DNA from: Entonaema liquescens | Taxonomy: Eukaryota > Ascomycota > Sordariomycetes > Xylariales > Xylariaceae | Assembly (NCBI GenBank): GCA_902805475.1 | Contig: CADCSX010000008.1 | Span: 1,178,001 to 1,242,000 of the forward strand | Direction of reading: 5' to 3' | Length of the DNA: 64,000 nt | In this document: one piece after another, positions 59,836 through 64,000 of the stretch | Layout: the number at the start of each line of letters is the position of its first letter | Numbering within the stretch: position 1 is the stretch's first letter | Position numbers and translations under genes: made by a program | The notes under the pieces: model-generated | What the model was told of the DNA's origin: nothing | Seen by the model: the letters and a program-made list of their open reading frames with translations, nothing else | The model's database searches: none

Positions 59836-60723
59836 GATAGGGGTTTGATTTCATCAGCAAGAAGAGTTTCTATGTGATTATTTATAGAATATCCAAGATA
59901 AATGCGACAGTAATATGTTCAAGAGTTTAATATATATACAACATCTTTTTACTAGAAGCTTTGGATTGTGGCTTCGACCTTGTTTGTGAGCCTACAGAGT
60001 TACAGAGTTGTATGAATCCTACTACGAGCGATGCGATGCTGTGGAAGTTGGTCTCCATCGGCAATGCTTAAAGCAATATTTGAATTTATCCAATTTTAAG
60101 TCTCTATAAAAGCATTGCATTAAATGAGAATATTATATAGATGAAGCAATCTTAAGTTCAAGCCGAATATCTGAAGATTGATAAGGCAATAAGATCAATA
60201 CTTAACTTAACATCTATCTAACTTACCATGTCAAATTGAAGACATCTTGTATTATTCAAATTTCAACAAGGTAACATACCTATACAGTAAATTGGTTAGA
60301 CCAATGACGCTACAGGGATAGAAGATGATGACAGATATGAATGATTGGCTACTATAAAATAGAAGGTTGGCTTTTATTTTGAGTCAAAGTCTGACTCATT
60401 CACTAATAATTCCTTGGTAAACGACTTTTTTTTTTTTTTTTTTATCGAGCACACTCTATTTAATGTGAGATGGTCTCTTGTTGGTCTATTACATTATAAT
60501 CATTTTTTTCATATGAGCAAGAGTTGCCACGAGCCTACGTCATACATGATAACAACAGACTTCATTAGATCTCATAACTAAGCTTTTATCGATAACATGG
60601 ATAACATGGATAAATAAGTACACATACGTACCTAGATTATTCGACTTACACGAGACTTCAGCTTAACTTAACACAATACAACACAACGTTTTATGAACAA
60701 TACCTATATGGACCTCAATTCCC
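59836..60723. other. Divergent intergenic region
   Basis: Between the P450 (minus) and F-box (plus) genes. A+T-rich, with a run of about 22 T at 60426-60443 and a duplicated GATAACATG near 60590. No gene recognised. Confidence 0.5.
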
Positions 60724-62649
60724 ATGGAATCTCTGAGTATTTCTGATGAGGCACCAAGCCTCACAACTTTGCCTGCCGACATTTTCTATATCGTACTCAC
60801 GTACTTGGACACGGCAAAGAGTGTTGCCAATTTAGCTGCTTCTTGCAAGGGCTTGCATCACCTCGTTACTGAAAGTGGTTGGCGTATATTTGTCACGTCA
60901 CGCTTCAGCACGTTTAAATTATCTGAGGTTTTGTCTGTGGGGGAATGGAAGGAACGTGCCTATTCATTAACCTCACAAACAAGAGATTGGGACAGGCGTG
61001 CGTTTGCTGTCAGCGCCCTAAAGCCTGTTGTGAAGCATCGTGGACGCGCTTTCAATCATTTCAGCCCCTCTCAGTCTATCCCCAGCAATATCTTAGTTGA
61101 CGCCCACCACCAAACAAAAGGCAATGACGCTCGAGACCTCGTATTCTGGGGTGCCGGCGAGGATTTCTTCGCTTTGTTACGTCACACTCGGGGATCCAAA
61201 GCTTCCAATGATGAGTGGCTCAGTAGCAAAGGCGCTGCAGCTGGTTATCGTTCCGGAAAAGACGACATTACTTCCGTATCCATCCTAAAGGACACCAAAT
61301 ATAATTATGGCCAAGAGGATGAATCTCAAGTGTTGGTAGGCAGGGCCAGTGGCCACCTTCACTTGTTGTCGATGAGTGCTTCAAATTTTGGTAACACGCT
61401 TTTAAATTTCCGGACTTCCCGTAAGCCATCTTCCGAACCTGATAATGAAGCTACCCGTCAGGCGGAAATCCAGTCCCTTGACGTCAACTATAAGCAGGGC
61501 ACTCTAGCAGCAGCGACCAAACAGAGTATCCTAACCTACTCTCTCAACCATGATAGGCAAGCCGTTCATAAGGAAAATGGAGAGGATGGCTTGGAAACAA
61601 GTGGCACACCCTACATCTGGGCTGACGATGCTCTAGCATTAAAGGACGATTCACAGTCAAAACCTTTCGAGTTTATCCGATCCATCAAATTCGTCAATGG
61701 AGATACTCTAGCAGTAGGCCTGAACAAGGGCTATAATCCACTGCAGTACTTGAAATATACGCCAACTGGGGTTGACGTATCTTATGCGGCAAAGGCAAGC
61801 AATAGTCATGATACTGCCAACGATTACAAGCTCAGAACAGTTAGGGCAATCTTACCCGTAGATACAAGCTCGCTCGGCAGCGGTAGCGGAAACGCTGTGC
61901 TCAGCACGTGGGACGACGGCTTGATTCGTCTCCAAGACCTCCGCACACCATCCCCAGCAGACCAAATATTCCAAGACAACTTCGACCTCTCAACCCCCAT
62001 CAACGCCCTGCTTTCGAGGGGTCTCGATCGCTTCGTTGCTGGTAGCGCTTACTCCCCCGTGCTAAAGGTATTCGACTACCGCTGGCCCAAAGGCTACTAT
62101 CATACCGAGGCTCTTCCCTGTGGGAACGACGATCCATATCCAACACCTCGACCTCCAACAATTGTAACCGAGCCGTCTTTTCCAGACGATCGCGTTGCAT
62201 GCGACTATATGACCGGTAAGAGGTGTCGCTGGCACGAATTGTCAAAACACGATTTTTACAGACCAAACTTCAATATGTGGCTCCCAGCCTCAGCCAGTGA
62301 TACTTCCCCAATTTACACACTCGCGTCACCTTCAGACGATTCACCGACGGTCTTCGCGGGACTCTCGGGGATGCTAGTCGAGATCACACCGAAGAGCAGC
62401 ACGCGGCCGACAACACGACCTAATTTCGGACCCGCGAAGGACCTCGCATACGTGCGGCAGGCCGACAGCGTAGCTTTTATCGAGACCGGCTCCGGGTTTG
62501 TGGTAGATGACGTCTCGCAGTCGCAGCGCGTACCCCCGATGTACCGGCAGTTCTTCAGGGACTTGGCAGAACGTGATCGCGGGCACCCGGAACGCGCCAT
62601 CTGGCGCAAGCGGCATCGTTTAGATGAATGGTTGCAGCGTTGTGCCTAA
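60724..62649 (+). CDS. F-box protein with WD-like repeats
   Basis: Probable substrate receptor of an SCF ubiquitin ligase. Single exon, 641 residues. The F-box is at about 14-58 (LTTLPADIFYIVLTYLD ... ASCKGLHHLV), the Skp1-binding element. The remainder resembles a degenerate beta-propeller: blades seen include VGRASGHLHLLSM, LDVNYKQGTLAAATKQSIL, AVLSTWDDGLIRLQDLRT and RFVAGSAYSPVLKVFDYRWP. The target is unknown. A C-terminal block (PMYRQFFRDLAERDRGHPE) looks conserved rather than random. The window gives no reason to link it functionally to the flanking P450 genes. Confidence 0.85.
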   Translation: MESLSISDEAPSLTTLPADIFYIVLTYLDTAKSVANLAASCKGLHHLVTESGWRIFVTSRFSTFKLSEVLSVGEWKERAYSLTSQTRDWDRRAFAVSALKPVVKHRGRAFNHFSPSQSIPSNILVDAHHQTKGNDARDLVFWGAGEDFFALLRHTRGSKASNDEWLSSKGAAAGYRSGKDDITSVSILKDTKYNYGQEDESQVLVGRASGHLHLLSMSASNFGNTLLNFRTSRKPSSEPDNEATRQAEIQSLDVNYKQGTLAAATKQSILTYSLNHDRQAVHKENGEDGLETSGTPYIWADDALALKDDSQSKPFEFIRSIKFVNGDTLAVGLNKGYNPLQYLKYTPTGVDVSYAAKASNSHDTANDYKLRTVRAILPVDTSSLGSGSGNAVLSTWDDGLIRLQDLRTPSPADQIFQDNFDLSTPINALLSRGLDRFVAGSAYSPVLKVFDYRWPKGYYHTEALPCGNDDPYPTPRPPTIVTEPSFPDDRVACDYMTGKRCRWHELSKHDFYRPNFNMWLPASASDTSPIYTLASPSDDSPTVFAGLSGMLVEITPKSSTRPTTRPNFGPAKDLAYVRQADSVAFIETGSGFVVDDVSQSQRVPPMYRQFFRDLAERDRGHPERAIWRKRHRLDEWLQRCA

Positions 62650-62922
62650 TATAGACGCATAGAAACAAGCTTAGATTATCAGGGGAAAAAGGGGGGGTTC
62701 TTATCTCCCGCGTGGGAATAACGGTAATAATATACATATAGAAAATAGTCCTATGGATAGATATATAGCTAAGTTAATTATAGACATATCCTTCAAATTA
62801 AGTCCTTACCAATATGGCCCTGCTACCAGTAGAAATATTCTCATGTAACCCATATATACTCATCACCATAGTTATCTTATAAACATTTAAACAGCGACCT
62901 ACCTTAAGTACCTAGGCAGTTA

Positions 62923-64000
62923 TCACATAGTAAACTCAACATCCAACCCATCCCGCGCAAACCCATCTTCGCGCTTCGATATAACAACCTCAACAGGACG
63001 AACCGGCTCTAGGATATGTACGGGTAGAACGCCGTCGTTCTTCGGAGGCACCTCAATCTTGTCGCCGCGAGCAGGCTTCATGTCAAACTGCAACACGACC
63101 AGCGCAACAAACGCTAATATCTCGTTCATGGCGAAATGGCGGCCAGGGCACAACGTCTTGCCCCCTCCAAAAGCACGGAATGCCGCTGGATGGAACGCAT
63201 TGCTCTGCTTCGGCCGGGGCTTGGAACCGGTATCGGGATTCAATGCCTCGGCGTCAGAGTTGCTGTTGGTCTTATCGAGGAACCGCTTGGGATTGAAATC
63301 GAACACGTCCGCACCCCAGATTCGCTGGTCGGCGTGGATCACGCCGCCCGCGATCTGGACCACTGCGTTCTTCTTCAGGAAATACTGGTTCGCGAGAAGA
63401 TGGTCTTCTTTCACCACGCGCGTGGAGTACGTATCTGAGCCCAGCCGCAGACACTCGCGATACACAGCCACGAGGACAGGGCACCTGTCCCGGAGATCGG
63501 CGATGCGAAGGCTGTAGCTCGGCTTGTCGCTGTGTGCTGAGAGGGAGAGGATGGCTTCGATTTCCCGGCGCACGGTGGCGAGTAGAGCCGCGTCCGCGTA
63601 TAGCTGCAGCAGGATCCAGAATGTAGAGGTGGTCGCGTTGACGATGCCGGCGAAGAGGAACGAGAGCTCCTCCCGCGCGACGGCCGGCATGGACCACCCG
63701 TGCTCGAGCGCGATGTCCACGCGCTTCTGGACGATCCTCGACCCGGACGACTTGTGCCGCCCCGCCTCGAGATAAGCGAGCAGCGCCGCGGAGAGCTTCT
63801 CCCGACCGGCGTAGGCCCGGCGCGCGGTGATGGCCGGGGCCATGTTCATGAGCAGCGAGCCTAGGCCGTGGTCGAAGTCCCAGAAGGAACCCTCCAGCGC
63901 GGGATCCAGCGCAATGGGATTTTGCGGTCCGTAGAGATATCGTGCTGTTGACAAGGTGACGAGGTGGCGTACCCAGGATAACAGATCCGTAGCGCTACGG
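62923..64000 (-). CDS. Cytochrome P450, 3' part (cut by the window edge)
   Basis: Open in one frame from 64000 down to the stop at 62923; the N-terminal half, including the membrane anchor, lies outside. The visible part starts in the C-helix region (WVRHLVTLSTARYLYGPQNP). The I-helix reads LFAGIVNATTSTFWIL, with Asn-Ala instead of the usual acidic-Thr pair, as in CYP7/CYP8-like P450s, some of which do not perform classical hydroxylation. The ExxR pair is in YRECLRL and the haem loop is FGGGKTLCPGRHFAM. The stretch GPQNP also recalls the CYP7/CYP8-like clade of ascomycete secondary-metabolite and oxysterol-type P450s. About 359 residues are present, with no intron in this part. It follows the F-box gene tail to tail, 273 bases apart. 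Confidence 0.9.
   Translation of the reverse strand, partial: RSATDLLSWVRHLVTLSTARYLYGPQNPIALDPALEGSFWDFDHGLGSLLMNMAPAITARRAYAGREKLSAALLAYLEAGRHKSSGSRIVQKRVDIALEHGWSMPAVAREELSFLFAGIVNATTSTFWILLQLYADAALLATVRREIEAILSLSAHSDKPSYSLRIADLRDRCPVLVAVYRECLRLGSDTYSTRVVKEDHLLANQYFLKKNAVVQIAGGVIHADQRIWGADVFDFNPKRFLDKTNSNSDAEALNPDTGSKPRPKQSNAFHPAAFRAFGGGKTLCPGRHFAMNEILAFVALVVLQFDMKPARGDKIEVPPKNDGVLPVHILEPVRPVEVVISKREDGFARDGLDVEFTM

Overview
The window is nuclear DNA of a filamentous ascomycete (Pezizomycotina, most likely Sordariomycetes; no closer placement is claimed). The signs are: spliced genes with short GT-AG introns (about 44-254 bases, mostly 50-75), a fused NUP98/NUP96-type nucleoporin precursor, fungal versions of NCS6/CTU1, SAS3, epsin and centrin, and a 6.7 kb A+T block whose residual-base pattern looks like repeat-induced point mutation (RIP).

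Layout. Positions 1-6700 are almost pure A+T with no readable gene. The block ends inside a small inverted-repeat element (MITE) that cuts off an FAD-dependent oxidase pseudogene (6812-7405). A second MITE copy lies at 7691-8016. A mitochondrial-type PP2C phosphatase gene (9349-10821, minus) is intact in frame except for one TAG codon. A gene-poor stretch with a pogo/Fot1-like MITE (11591-11954) follows. Then come a MYND zinc-finger protein (14213-16074), a C2H2 zinc-finger protein (18665-19919, minus), a peroxisomal 3-ketoacyl-CoA thiolase (21593-23046), an ornithine cyclodeaminase/mu-crystallin-family protein (23444-24999, minus) and a beta-carbonic anhydrase (26289-27256, minus).

The central part is a housekeeping block: ribosomal protein eL8 (31182-32324, minus) divergent from tRNA thiolase NCS6/CTU1 (32784-34001, plus); a four-exon gene for the NDUFA1-type complex I subunit (34203-34647, minus); a SAS3-type MYST histone acetyltransferase (35537-39180); a glutaminyl-peptide cyclotransferase-like M28 protein (41458-42677); an epsin (44367-46305); a centrin (47451-48169, minus); and the NUP145 precursor (51080-57352). 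Two further MITE copies of the first family sit in the gaps at 40164-40446 and 48988-49299.

The right end (57903-64000) holds two cytochrome P450 genes on the minus strand, the second cut by the window edge, flanking an F-box/WD-like protein. This may be the edge of an accessory or metabolic locus.

The genes do not form one pathway. Functional links are generic: translation (eL8, NCS6), respiration (NDUFA1), nuclear pore and chromatin (NUP145, SAS3, with centrin/CDC31 as a known pore-associated factor in yeast). I found no convincing undescribed multi-gene system. The most unusual items are the in-frame TAG in the PP2C gene, the MITE family whose terminal repeats each contain their own hairpin, and the strand-asymmetric base depletion in the A+T block. 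Exon boundaries were worked out by hand from splice signals, reading frame and family resemblance; no database search was run.
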